DNA of 64,000 bases from DYJE01 sp041660385 (GTDB taxonomy: Bacteria > Desulfobacterota > Desulfobacteria > Desulfobacterales > Desulfolunaceae). The notes below the pieces were generated by a model. It was not told the origin of the DNA, did not search any database, and saw nothing but the letters and a program-made list of their open reading frames with translations. The stretch covers positions 28,494 through 92,493 of the forward strand of contig JBAZWJ010000016.1 of NCBI GenBank assembly GCA_041660385.1, read 5' to 3'. This document shows positions 42,103-50,315 of the stretch, piece after piece; the stretch's first letter is position 1, and each line of letters opens with the position of its first letter. A program made the translations under genes and the position numbers.

Positions 42103-42133
42103 CAGCGAAGCATAATGTCGAGTGTTCGTATAC

Positions 42134-42172
42134 AAACCCCTTCACTGACCCTTGGGCTTTCTGAAGGGGTTT
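42134..42172 (+). terminator. Intercistronic hairpin after paralogue 1
   Basis: AAACCCCTTCA (42134-42144) and TGAAGGGGTTT (42162-42172) form an 11-bp perfect stem with a 17-base loop. Only TTATC follows, not a T-run, so it is likelier a partial terminator or 3' mRNA stabiliser that raises the first gene's output over the rest. Confidence 0.6.
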
Positions 42173-42215
42173 ATCAAAGTGCACATGTTCGTTACGTCCC
42201 ATCAGAGATCGAAAA

Positions 42216-43130
42216 ATGAAAAAAAACGCTGCATCAATCCTGGTCATGACAAACCTGTTTTTTCTTACTGCACAGGGATTCTGCCTTGCTCCTCTTGGAC
42301 CCGGCCAGATGAAGGCCGCCACCGCACAGGCCGGAATCCATATCGCCATCACCGATGTAAATACGGAATTCTATTTCACCCATGTAACATTCTTAAATCC
42401 CGACGATACCAGTCAGAGCCAGTACATCGCATTCAACGGCCTGCATGTCCTCAATCACCTTCAGACCGACATGACCGATGCTGACGGCAATGTCACGGAC
42501 AATTCTATCACGGTGGATGTGGGCGTTAAAAACAACGAGCTCATGGCGATCATAGACAGTCCGGGTTTCAACTTCACAACGGATATGACGGTTTCGTACA
42601 TTGACTATTGCGGCACTTACATCGGTTCATTAAGCGTCGAAGACACAGCCCTTTCCATGTTTCACCTTTATCTGGGGCCACATGCCGGAGGCGGCGTGGA
42701 CTTTGAGCTTGGGCTTCGCGCCCGGGCCGCACAGTTTTCATACGCATACAACACCACTGATTCCCTGGATTATTCGGGCATCACCCTTGCGGACGTTTTC
42801 TACGAAACCCCTGAAAACGACCCCGCCACCTGGTCTCCAACCGGCGTGTTCAAAATCGGAAACGTTGACGGCGGTAACCCGGCAACCATGGATTTCGCTC
42901 CGGACACCACGGCAGCGTGGGCGTTTACGGACAGCGACCGAGCCGCCTACACCGTTGACAACACACGGTACAACACGGGTTATATCGCCCTCAGCCTGCC
43001 CATGAATGGTTCATTACGTATCGACAACATCACGTTCGGCGGCGATGACACAGGTGCTTTTGTCATGGACGGCATCAACGCTCGGACATTCACCGTTGAA
43101 ATTCCGGGCCGGGGTCTGGGAAAACCATGA
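42216..43130 (+). CDS. Secreted FilA/DUF6160-like surface protein, paralogue 2
   Basis: A 304-residue secreted protein: signal peptide MKKNAASILVMTNLFFLTAQ-GFC, then APLGPGQMKAATAQAGIHIA. The shared M-K-A-A-T-A-Q-A-G motif lies about ten residues after the signal peptide. The body is beta-rich (NNELMAIIDSPGFNFTTDMT, IGSLSVEDTALSMFHLYLGP, FELGLRARAAQFSYAYNTT) and ends ARTFTVEIPGRGLGKP. It has few Cys and many Asp and Thr, as in secreted beta-solenoid or fibre proteins. The third paralogue starts 19 bases after its stop. Confidence 0.7.
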   Translation: MKKNAASILVMTNLFFLTAQGFCLAPLGPGQMKAATAQAGIHIAITDVNTEFYFTHVTFLNPDDTSQSQYIAFNGLHVLNHLQTDMTDADGNVTDNSITVDVGVKNNELMAIIDSPGFNFTTDMTVSYIDYCGTYIGSLSVEDTALSMFHLYLGPHAGGGVDFELGLRARAAQFSYAYNTTDSLDYSGITLADVFYETPENDPATWSPTGVFKIGNVDGGNPATMDFAPDTTAAWAFTDSDRAAYTVDNTRYNTGYIALSLPMNGSLRIDNITFGGDDTGAFVMDGINARTFTVEIPGRGLGKP

Positions 43131-43149
43131 ACCAGAAAAGGACGCCTTA

Positions 43150-43869
43150 ATGTTTAACATGCCGGACTTGAATCCATGCCGATCACGACAGGGAAAAACA
43201 TCCGGCCGTCTGTTGTGCTGTGCGGCGGTGACGATGATGGCCGCCTTTATGTGGCCACCGTCTTCTTTCTCACAGCTCACAGCCATGAATGAGCAGGCCA
43301 TGAAAGCCGCCACCGCCCAGGTTGGCTTGACCACATTCACCCTTGCCGACAACACGGCCCAGCTTTTCCTCGATATCCACATGGAAACCTATGCCACCAT
43401 CAACAACCTTTCCGCCGGGTATTACGATAACACCGTTAATGGCCTTGGCTGGGATCTTCAGTGGAAAAACATCAGCCTGGGTACCAACACCGCCAACCCT
43501 CTCACCGTGGACGGTCTCCTTGTTATCGCCAATTTTGATGACCTTGAGGCCGCCGATCCGAGTCTTGAACAGATCGTTATCGGGTCCAACCGTCTCCAGG
43601 GCACGCTCACCGCAGACATGCTCAGCTATTCGGGCATGTACAATCCGGCCTTAACCGGCGGCAGCGGCGAGCAGGTGATCGTACCCGCCAGAGCCGATTT
43701 GGGAACACAGACGTTCAATTTCAACTCCGATGCAAGCCAGGAAAGCGACCAAGGGTTGTTTTTCATCCTGAATATGCGGGGATCACGGCCCAGTGTGCAG
43801 GTTGTAGCGGGATATGATTCAAAAACACTGGCGGAGACTTCGCCTGACGTCTGGTGGCGATCTCCTTAA
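43150..43869 (+). CDS. Secreted FilA/DUF6160-like surface protein, paralogue 3
   Basis: A 239-residue protein: an atypical, longer N terminus (MFNMPDLNPCRSRQGKTSGR) before a hydrophobic segment LLCCAAVTMMAAFMWPPSSF, then LTAMNEQAMKAATAQVGLTT with the shared motif. The body carries LSAGYYDNTVNGLGWDLQWK, NPLTVDGLLVIANFDDLEA and ends VQVVAGYDSKTLAETSPDVW. ATG 43150 is chosen because it begins the signal-like region; GGA is ten bases upstream. All three paralogues differ greatly outside the motif, so they probably have different places in one assembly. Confidence 0.65.
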   Translation: MFNMPDLNPCRSRQGKTSGRLLCCAAVTMMAAFMWPPSSFSQLTAMNEQAMKAATAQVGLTTFTLADNTAQLFLDIHMETYATINNLSAGYYDNTVNGLGWDLQWKNISLGTNTANPLTVDGLLVIANFDDLEAADPSLEQIVIGSNRLQGTLTADMLSYSGMYNPALTGGSGEQVIVPARADLGTQTFNFNSDASQESDQGLFFILNMRGSRPSVQVVAGYDSKTLAETSPDVWWRSP

Positions 43870-43919
43870 CGGAGCAGCAGCCGATGCCGTCCCGTCATAG
43901 GGTGAAAGGTTTTTAATCC

Positions 43920-44672
43920 ATGCATGTGGTTTTCGCGTTTATATTTTTTACCGGTCTTATTACCGGATTCTATCCGTTTCATGACTCTCCAAAAAAAGAA
44001 GTAACCTTTGCAGCGGGGATGGCCGATTCTCTACGTGTCCGCTACGAAGTCAAGCCACACTCCGAACGCATCCATGAATGCCTGCTCAAACAGAATTACG
44101 ATTACAGTTGCGGCTCAGCGGCCCTGGGAACCATTCTCAACAACTATCTCGGTGAAAAATTTTCCGAAAAACAGGTCATCAAAGGCCTTATGGAATACGG
44201 CGACAAGGAACAGATCAAAAAACTCCGGGCTTTTTCCTTCTGGGACATGCAGAAATTCGTGGAAGCTCTGGGGTACAGTTGCGGCGGCTACAACGCCGAG
44301 ATGTCTGACCTGATGACCCCTGAACTGTGGCCCTGCATCATACCCATTGAAGTTTTCGGCTACCGGCATTTCGTTATTTTAAAAGGCATCCACAAAGACC
44401 ATATCATCATCGCCGATCCCTGGCGAGGCAACAGCAGTTACACCGTCAACCAGTTCAAAACCATGTGGTACAACAATATCCTTTTCAGGATTGACCCCAG
44501 AAACGGGCATGCCCTGACCTGCCTGCGCATGAAAGAACAGGATCTCCGGTTCATAGACAAAGATATGGAAAAGACGCTGATGTTCAACACGGATCAACCG
44601 TTCAACCTCCCCAGAGAATGGGAGGCCGAATTCCATAACCCCACAAAAACGGTTCGCCGTTATAAACAATAG
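43920..44672 (+). CDS. C39-family cysteine peptidase (FapD/FilB-like)
   Basis: A 250-residue papain-like protease of family C39. The N terminus is a membrane anchor or signal (MHVVFAFIFFTGLITGFYPF). The catalytic Gln and Cys are in LLKQNYDYSCGSAALGTILN, the His in FGYRHFVILKGIHKD, and the Asp in HIIIADPWRGN. C39 enzymes cleave leader peptides after Gly-Gly or Gly-Ala; here no ABC transporter is fused. A stand-alone C39 peptidase is found next to the exporter in the Pseudomonas Fap amyloid operon (FapD), and a C39 protein is listed in Acinetobacter fil clusters. It probably processes the three preceding secreted proteins or the exporter. Confidence 0.82.
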   Translation: MHVVFAFIFFTGLITGFYPFHDSPKKEVTFAAGMADSLRVRYEVKPHSERIHECLLKQNYDYSCGSAALGTILNNYLGEKFSEKQVIKGLMEYGDKEQIKKLRAFSFWDMQKFVEALGYSCGGYNAEMSDLMTPELWPCIIPIEVFGYRHFVILKGIHKDHIIIADPWRGNSSYTVNQFKTMWYNNILFRIDPRNGHALTCLRMKEQDLRFIDKDMEKTLMFNTDQPFNLPREWEAEFHNPTKTVRRYKQ

Positions 44673-44702
44673 ATCCGCAAAAACGGACACGGAGGAAAAA
44701 AG

Positions 44703-45863
44703 GTGCCCAAGGCTTTCATCAGATTTTTCATCACCATCATGGTGCTGACCTTTTCATCCCTTTCGCTCTTTGCGGCAGACAACCCCGCAACATCGGGAAA
44801 AGACCCTTCCCCCGGAGAAACGGTATCAACCGAAAGGAATGCCGCCAAAGAGGCCACACCCACCGGACAGATCAGTGATGTGGAAAAGCTTCAACAGGCG
44901 ATCAAATCCCTTGAAGACAAACTCAATAAAATGTCCGAAGAAAACGATATCAGACGACGTCTTGAAACAACGGAAGAAGAAAAAAACAGCGCGGATGAAT
45001 CGATTCTTTCCGCAGCCGGCCGTGATTACACCCTTATGAAACCTGGGAGCATGGGGCTTGAGCTCAACCTTGCGTACACCGGTGACGCCTACGATTCGGT
45101 GACAAGCAGCAGCAGCGCCGTTTCAGTCAACCACAACGCATACCACACCGTAACCAGCGGGTTTTACATTGAATACCCGATCGAAGAAAACTTCACCACC
45201 ACCATCAACATCCCCTTTGTGTACAAATACAACAGCCAGACCAACAGAAGCACGGCCAAAGATGTATCGGATATCGGCGATGTGTCGTTCGGCTGTCAGC
45301 TCCAGCCGGTAAAAAGCGGTGGCGGCTTTCCGTCCCTGATTTTATCCGGGGCCCTTTCCTGCCCCTCGGGCCGAAGCCCCTACAAAATTGACACCACACG
45401 TGAAATATCCACAGGAAGTGGCGGATACTCGGTCAGCCTGGGATGCAATTTAAGCAAATCCGTGGACCCGGTGGTTGCGTTCGGCGGTGTCCAGGTGGGA
45501 CATTCCTTTGATATCTCCGGTCTGAATTTCAAGTCTGGCTCCCAGGGTGAAACAGGGACCTATCTTCAAGGCGTCAAACCGGGTGACACGTTTTCCTTCA
45601 GCATGGGTATCGGGTATTCCCTGTCCTACAAAGTGAACCTTACCCTGGGTTACCAGTACTCGTATCAGACAAAGACCCGTTATGACTGGGTCGGACTCGA
45701 CGATATCCAATCCGAGGGAAGCATTTCATCGGTATTAAACATTGGAACGGGCTGGAACCTCTCACCCCGAAAATCCATGAATATAAAGGTCGGCATAGGA
45801 CTGACGGCCAACGATCCTGCGTTTTCCGTTTCGGTCAGGGTCCCGTTCACTTACGATTATTAA
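44703..45863 (+). CDS. FapF/FilC-like outer-membrane exporter with coiled-coil N terminus
   Basis: A 386-residue outer-membrane protein starting at GTG 44703, with GGAGG seven bases upstream. Signal peptide MPKAFIRFFITIMVLTFSSL to SLFA; a disordered linker (NPATSGKDPSPGETVSTERN); a coiled coil VEKLQQAIKSLEDKLNKMSE through RRRLETTEEEKNS (about residues 59-97); then a 12-strand-type barrel with alternating residues from YTLMKPGSMGLELNLAYTGD to the C-terminal FTYDY. This coiled-coil-plus-barrel plan is that of FapF, the trimeric amyloid exporter gated by its coiled coil. It follows the C39 gene by 30 bases, the same pairing as in fap operons. Confidence 0.75.
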   Translation: MPKAFIRFFITIMVLTFSSLSLFAADNPATSGKDPSPGETVSTERNAAKEATPTGQISDVEKLQQAIKSLEDKLNKMSEENDIRRRLETTEEEKNSADESILSAAGRDYTLMKPGSMGLELNLAYTGDAYDSVTSSSSAVSVNHNAYHTVTSGFYIEYPIEENFTTTINIPFVYKYNSQTNRSTAKDVSDIGDVSFGCQLQPVKSGGGFPSLILSGALSCPSGRSPYKIDTTREISTGSGGYSVSLGCNLSKSVDPVVAFGGVQVGHSFDISGLNFKSGSQGETGTYLQGVKPGDTFSFSMGIGYSLSYKVNLTLGYQYSYQTKTRYDWVGLDDIQSEGSISSVLNIGTGWNLSPRKSMNIKVGIGLTANDPAFSVSVRVPFTYDY

Positions 45864-45892
45864 AGGGCATCCGGGAAGCAGGAGATTCTTTT

Positions 45893-47791
45893 TTGTACAC
45901 TGACTTTCGAATCACATATTTAAGCAGGTATGCCCTTTTCGTCGGAATACTTCTGTTTCTGTCATCGGACCCTGCTTACGCGGTCTTCAGTGAACAAATC
46001 GCCGTTGACGCACGGGCCAGCGCTCTTGCCAACACCTGCACGGCAGATCCTCCGGGTCTGATGTCCGTTCATTACAATCCCGCCGGTCTGTCGCTCCTGG
46101 ACGAGGGGCACACCTTCAGCAACGGCTTCGGACTACCCATCATCAAACGGAAAGGCACGTTCACACCCGATCCGGATTTCGACGGTTTCATGAGCGGTTA
46201 CTGGGGCAATGACCCTTCCAAATATCCGTCATACTACGAAGGCCCCGAAAAAGACCCCAACAGCGACCACGGCGGTCCCGACCCCCTGAACAACACCACC
46301 GGAACCAACACCTCGGGCCGCATGTATATTCCATTTTATAAACCGATCAATTTTATTTTCGCCTCTAACCTGGGCCTCGCGTCCAGAGCCAAAGACAGCC
46401 GATGGACCTTTGCCTACGCCAACTACGCCCCTTACGGCGGCGGCATGAATAACAGCGACATCGGCAATCCCTACCGGTTTGGCGGCAGTTCCTTTTACGT
46501 CCAGCATCTGGTTTATGCAGCCCCCAGCGCCAGCCTGGCCGTGTCAGACACCCTGTCCATCGGAGCTTCGGTGGGCATGGGCCAGCGGGCCATGGGGATT
46601 ACCCAGGATCTCCGGACGCCCAATGTTATGACAGCTCTGACCCGGGTGATCGGAGATGCCACACAAAGTTTGGAAATCCCGGTGCTTTCAGAACAGACCT
46701 TGCCGCCGCCCTGGATGGGTGGGGGGCTCGGACCTTATGAAAACATCGCCTCTTTCTCAATGGACGCCAGGGATGATTTTGTCCCGTCGTTTAATCTGGG
46801 CCTCTTATGGCGGCCCAGAAGCTGGTTTTCCTACGGTCTCTGCTATCAGAGTCCTTCGTCTGCGGAACTTTCAGGAAAGTACCGCTGGCAGTACAGCAAA
46901 CAATTTCAGAAAACCGTCAAATGGAACGGAAGCACCCCCATGACATTGCAAACCGCCGGCATGCTGGACCTGCCCATCAACCCGGTCAGTGAACAGACAG
47001 GAACAGCCACCACGACCCAGATTTTTCCCAAGCGTATCCAGACAGGCATCATGGTTCGCCCCACAGATCGGCTGAAGCTGCTCATAGATCTGTCATGGGC
47101 TGACTGGGCCACCGTGGGCCAGGAAGATCGTTTTATTTTTGACCAGAGAATCCAGTTGCTGCGTATCGCAAAAATGTTGGGCTACACCTATGATGCGTTC
47201 ACCCTGGTGGTTCCACGCGACATGAAAGATGAATGGCACGCGGGTATCGCTGCGGAATATGACGTGAGCGAAAACCTTACCTTGCGCTGCGGATACGAAA
47301 GACGCCCCACATCCCTTCAAAAAGACCGCTTTGACGGCCTTTATTTTATTCCGGACGCCAATCTTGTCGGAGTCGGTCTTGGGATCAGATTGCCTGACGG
47401 AGTAAAAATCGATCTGGGCCTTGGCTGGCTGTTCAGCCATAATTTCCGATTATTGGATAATACAAGCACGAACTTCAATTCCCTGGATTTCACCCAGCTG
47501 AACAATCCCTACACGGGTCTTGATTACAAACAGGATGTGGATCTCTATATCGCTTCCATTGGATTGACCATGCCCCTAAACGTTCAGATAGACATGTTTC
47601 GTAATCAGCAGGAGATACTCATGCGCCAGATCAGAAAAATCGAGTCCCTACTCAGGTGGCTGAACCCTTTCGCTGAAAAAACTGAAGAGAAGAGAGCCGA
47701 TTCAGATGGGTTGGGATTTTATAAAACGGATAATAATGAAGAGAAGGATTTTGATAAATTCCTGGAACAGCTTTCAGCCGAATATCGCTGA
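45893..47791 (+). CDS. FadL/OmpP1-like outer-membrane protein of the fibre operon
   Basis: A 632-residue barrel protein using a TTG start (45893) with GGAG nine bases upstream; no other start includes the signal peptide YLSRYALFVGILLFLSSDPAYA. The N-terminal plug motif is VDARASALANTCTADPPGLM then SVHYNPAGLSLLDEGHTFSN (NPAG). It is about 200 residues longer than standard FadL, with extra periplasmic or surface loops rich in Gly, Pro and Asn (PSYYEGPEKDPNSDHGGPDP) and a charged C-terminal tail after the last barrel strand (QEILMRQIRKIESLLRWLNP to LEQLSAEYR). That tail would lie in the periplasm and could recruit partners. Confidence 0.8.
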   Translation: MYTDFRITYLSRYALFVGILLFLSSDPAYAVFSEQIAVDARASALANTCTADPPGLMSVHYNPAGLSLLDEGHTFSNGFGLPIIKRKGTFTPDPDFDGFMSGYWGNDPSKYPSYYEGPEKDPNSDHGGPDPLNNTTGTNTSGRMYIPFYKPINFIFASNLGLASRAKDSRWTFAYANYAPYGGGMNNSDIGNPYRFGGSSFYVQHLVYAAPSASLAVSDTLSIGASVGMGQRAMGITQDLRTPNVMTALTRVIGDATQSLEIPVLSEQTLPPPWMGGGLGPYENIASFSMDARDDFVPSFNLGLLWRPRSWFSYGLCYQSPSSAELSGKYRWQYSKQFQKTVKWNGSTPMTLQTAGMLDLPINPVSEQTGTATTTQIFPKRIQTGIMVRPTDRLKLLIDLSWADWATVGQEDRFIFDQRIQLLRIAKMLGYTYDAFTLVVPRDMKDEWHAGIAAEYDVSENLTLRCGYERRPTSLQKDRFDGLYFIPDANLVGVGLGIRLPDGVKIDLGLGWLFSHNFRLLDNTSTNFNSLDFTQLNNPYTGLDYKQDVDLYIASIGLTMPLNVQIDMFRNQQEILMRQIRKIESLLRWLNPFAEKTEEKRADSDGLGFYKTDNNEEKDFDKFLEQLSAEYR

Positions 47792-47875
47792 AATCTATAC
47801 GGATTATTTATTGTAACGGACAGCGACCCTCTGGCCTTAGTGTTGTTTTCACAACTTTTTTACAAAGGATTGATG

Positions 47876-49384
47876 ATGATTCGCCCAATGAAAACCATTT
47901 CACTTTTTACGCCCATATGCCTTATCGGCCTGGGCTTCCTTGGCCATGGCTTAGCCATAGGTTCTGAAGCAATAACCGCCCCGTTCAAGATAACGAAGAC
48001 GGTCCTTATGAAATCTCAAAAAGATATAAAATATTACGGTCTGACATCCAATCGCCCTTTTTCTTCCCATGTGGCCTATGCCGCCCGCATCGGCTCAAAA
48101 ATGGCCGCCTTCATGGACAGTAAAAAAGGTGTTGAATACGACGCCATCGCAAAAGGGACACCCTTTTTCCTGCCCGGTTCCGACCGCCTTGTTACCATCG
48201 CTTTTAAAGGAAAAAAACAATTCGTGGTCATCGACGACAAACCCGGCCCCGAATTTGACGGGGTTTCAGACGTTCTGTTCAGTCTTGATCAAAAACAATT
48301 TGTTTACAAGGCACTGGACGGTAAAACGCAATCCGTTGTCCTTAACAACAAACCCGACGCCGGTTTCAAACAGATCATCGGCGGTCCTTTTTTCAGCCTG
48401 AACTCCAAGCGGTTCGCCTATGCCGCCCGTGACTGGGACGGGGGCTGTTATCTCCTGATCAACCATGAAACGACAGGGCCATTTTCAGATATCAAGGACC
48501 TGTCCTTCAGCCCTGATTCAAAACATGTGACCTGTTCCGTTCTCAAGGACAAGACCTGGTACCTCTGGAAAGACGGCCTTCTGGGCAAAGGGTATGAAAA
48601 TGTCACTTCCATTGTCTGGAGCCCTGATTCCTCACGGATGGCCTACGTGGCCCAGACCGATAAAAAACTGTTTCTGGTGGAGAGGGATAAAGAACATCCG
48701 CCTTATACCACGGTGAGCGTTCCCCAGTTCAGCCCCGATTCACGCCACCTCGTGTATCCGTCCCAGAAAGATAAAAAATGGAGGATGGTGTTTGACGGAA
48801 AGGAAGGCCGCCCGTTTGACCTGCTTGCCCTTCACATGTTCAGCCCGGATTCGAGCCACTACGCGTATGTGGGTGTAAAAAAAGAGAAAGCCTTCATGGT
48901 TTACGATGGCGAACCCGGAAAATCCCACGACATGATCACCGATATGGCCTTCAGCCCGGATTCCGGCCACCTGGCCTATATCGCACAGGACAAAGACAAG
49001 GGATTTGTTGTCATGGACAAAAAACCCTGCAAAGCCTATCCATCGGTTCACCATCTTGCCTTCAGTCGCGATTCGTCAAAGTTGGCTTATATCGCCATAG
49101 TGGATAAGAAGAACATCCTCGTGATCAACGAACAGGAAAGCAATGTTTACGATGCTGTGGGCCTTCCGGTGTTCAGCCTGGACAACCTGAACGTCGCCTA
49201 TGTGGCTTTCAACGGAAAAAACTGGATCTGGGTTGTCAACGGCCATGAAATCGATCTGAAAATCAACCGAATTATTGATACAGCCCCCCTCGTGTTTGAC
49301 GGTCCGGACGCCCTTCACGGATTGGGAATCATCCTTAGCCCTGAGCCGGAATTCATCCGTTTCGATGTGAGCCTGATTCGATAA
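47876..49384 (+). CDS. Secreted TolB/WD-like beta-propeller protein
   Basis: A 502-residue secreted protein (signal peptide around MKTISLFTPICLIGLGFLGH). It consists of about ten copies of a 40-residue unit with the pattern FSPDSxHxAYVA-x(2)-DKK-x(3)-V-x-D: examples FSPDSKHVTCSVLKDKTWYL, WSPDSSRMAYVAQTDKKLFL, FSPDSRHLVYPSQKDKKWRM, FSPDSGHLAYIAQDKDKGFV. This is the blade signature of TolB/WD40-like propellers (PD40). Such proteins scaffold protein contacts at the cell surface or periplasm. ATG 47876 has AAAGGA six bases upstream. It corresponds in position to FilE-like genes, a tentative comparison. Confidence 0.75.
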   Translation: MIRPMKTISLFTPICLIGLGFLGHGLAIGSEAITAPFKITKTVLMKSQKDIKYYGLTSNRPFSSHVAYAARIGSKMAAFMDSKKGVEYDAIAKGTPFFLPGSDRLVTIAFKGKKQFVVIDDKPGPEFDGVSDVLFSLDQKQFVYKALDGKTQSVVLNNKPDAGFKQIIGGPFFSLNSKRFAYAARDWDGGCYLLINHETTGPFSDIKDLSFSPDSKHVTCSVLKDKTWYLWKDGLLGKGYENVTSIVWSPDSSRMAYVAQTDKKLFLVERDKEHPPYTTVSVPQFSPDSRHLVYPSQKDKKWRMVFDGKEGRPFDLLALHMFSPDSSHYAYVGVKKEKAFMVYDGEPGKSHDMITDMAFSPDSGHLAYIAQDKDKGFVVMDKKPCKAYPSVHHLAFSRDSSKLAYIAIVDKKNILVINEQESNVYDAVGLPVFSLDNLNVAYVAFNGKNWIWVVNGHEIDLKINRIIDTAPLVFDGPDALHGLGIILSPEPEFIRFDVSLIR

Positions 49385-49425
49385 AACCCATGGCCATCCA
49401 CCTTTGGAGAAGAGGAATGACACAT

Positions 49426-50292
49426 ATGCGACATCTGATCATAACCGGCTTTCTGATGCTGAACGCCCATTTTGCAGCTGCCGCCCCTGTGGGCAACATC
49501 GGTGATCGGGCCATCTGGAATCCCGGATTTTTCGAAAATGGTGGCCCTTTTTCCATCATAGCCACCCTTACAGCGAACTCCCAGACCAATGATCTGCCCG
49601 TTCAGAAATCCCGGTTCAACTGGGCAAACCCCAATACCACACCGGCAGAAACAAGGGCTTATTCACAGACCCGCCGGTCACGAAACACCCTGGACAATCT
49701 GGGGATTCAAATCGGCATACCCTTAAATGACAGCGCCTATGTCTACTCCCTGATCGGTGCAAGCCAATCCAAAATAACGTTACATTACACGGACTGGACA
49801 GTCAGCCGGAGCTTTTCACGTGTTGACACGTTCACGTCCGGCCCGGATGTGTATTATGGCGTCGGCGCTGCCTTTGTCATGCTCAGAGAAACACTTGAAA
49901 ACCATATCCCTCTGACATTCGGCATGACCGCCCAGTACCTGCGGTACAGCTTTTCAGACGATCAGCTTAAGACAAAAAACGTTTCCTATTCCTGCTCACT
50001 TTCTGAAATCCAGCTGGGATTATGTCTTTCAACGAACATCGGCCCGTACTCTCCCTATCTGGGCGCCAAGGCGGCCAGCCTCACAGGCGAAGAAGATTAT
50101 ATGAATAAGAACGATGCCAGCGCTTATTTCCCGGAAGGGTTTGTCCATTACACAAACGACATCACATGGTTCAAAAATATCGGATATTTTATCGGCGTAA
50201 GCCGGAATTTCAACGACATGTTTTCCGTGGGTCTTGAAATAAAATTCGGGGATGAAGAAGGGCTGGGCCTTACGGCCACAACCCGGTTTTAG
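49426..50292 (+). CDS. Putative outer-membrane beta-barrel protein
   Basis: A 288-residue protein with signal peptide MRHLIITGFLMLNAHFAAAA and mature start PVGNIGDRAIWNPGFFENGG. Repeating amphipathic strands (YVYSLIGASQSKITLHYTDW, VYYGVGAAFVMLRETLENHI, LTFGMTAQYLRYSFSDDQLK, GPYSPYLGAKAASLTG) and the C-terminal LGLTATTRF with terminal Phe indicate a barrel of roughly 10-12 strands. No family recognised. ATG 49426 chosen from three nearby candidates because GAGGA lies ten bases before it. It lies 41 bases after the propeller gene. Confidence 0.7.
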   Translation: MRHLIITGFLMLNAHFAAAAPVGNIGDRAIWNPGFFENGGPFSIIATLTANSQTNDLPVQKSRFNWANPNTTPAETRAYSQTRRSRNTLDNLGIQIGIPLNDSAYVYSLIGASQSKITLHYTDWTVSRSFSRVDTFTSGPDVYYGVGAAFVMLRETLENHIPLTFGMTAQYLRYSFSDDQLKTKNVSYSCSLSEIQLGLCLSTNIGPYSPYLGAKAASLTGEEDYMNKNDASAYFPEGFVHYTNDITWFKNIGYFIGVSRNFNDMFSVGLEIKFGDEEGLGLTATTRF

Positions 50293-50315
50293 GAGCATCG
50301 CGTATAAGGATGGAC

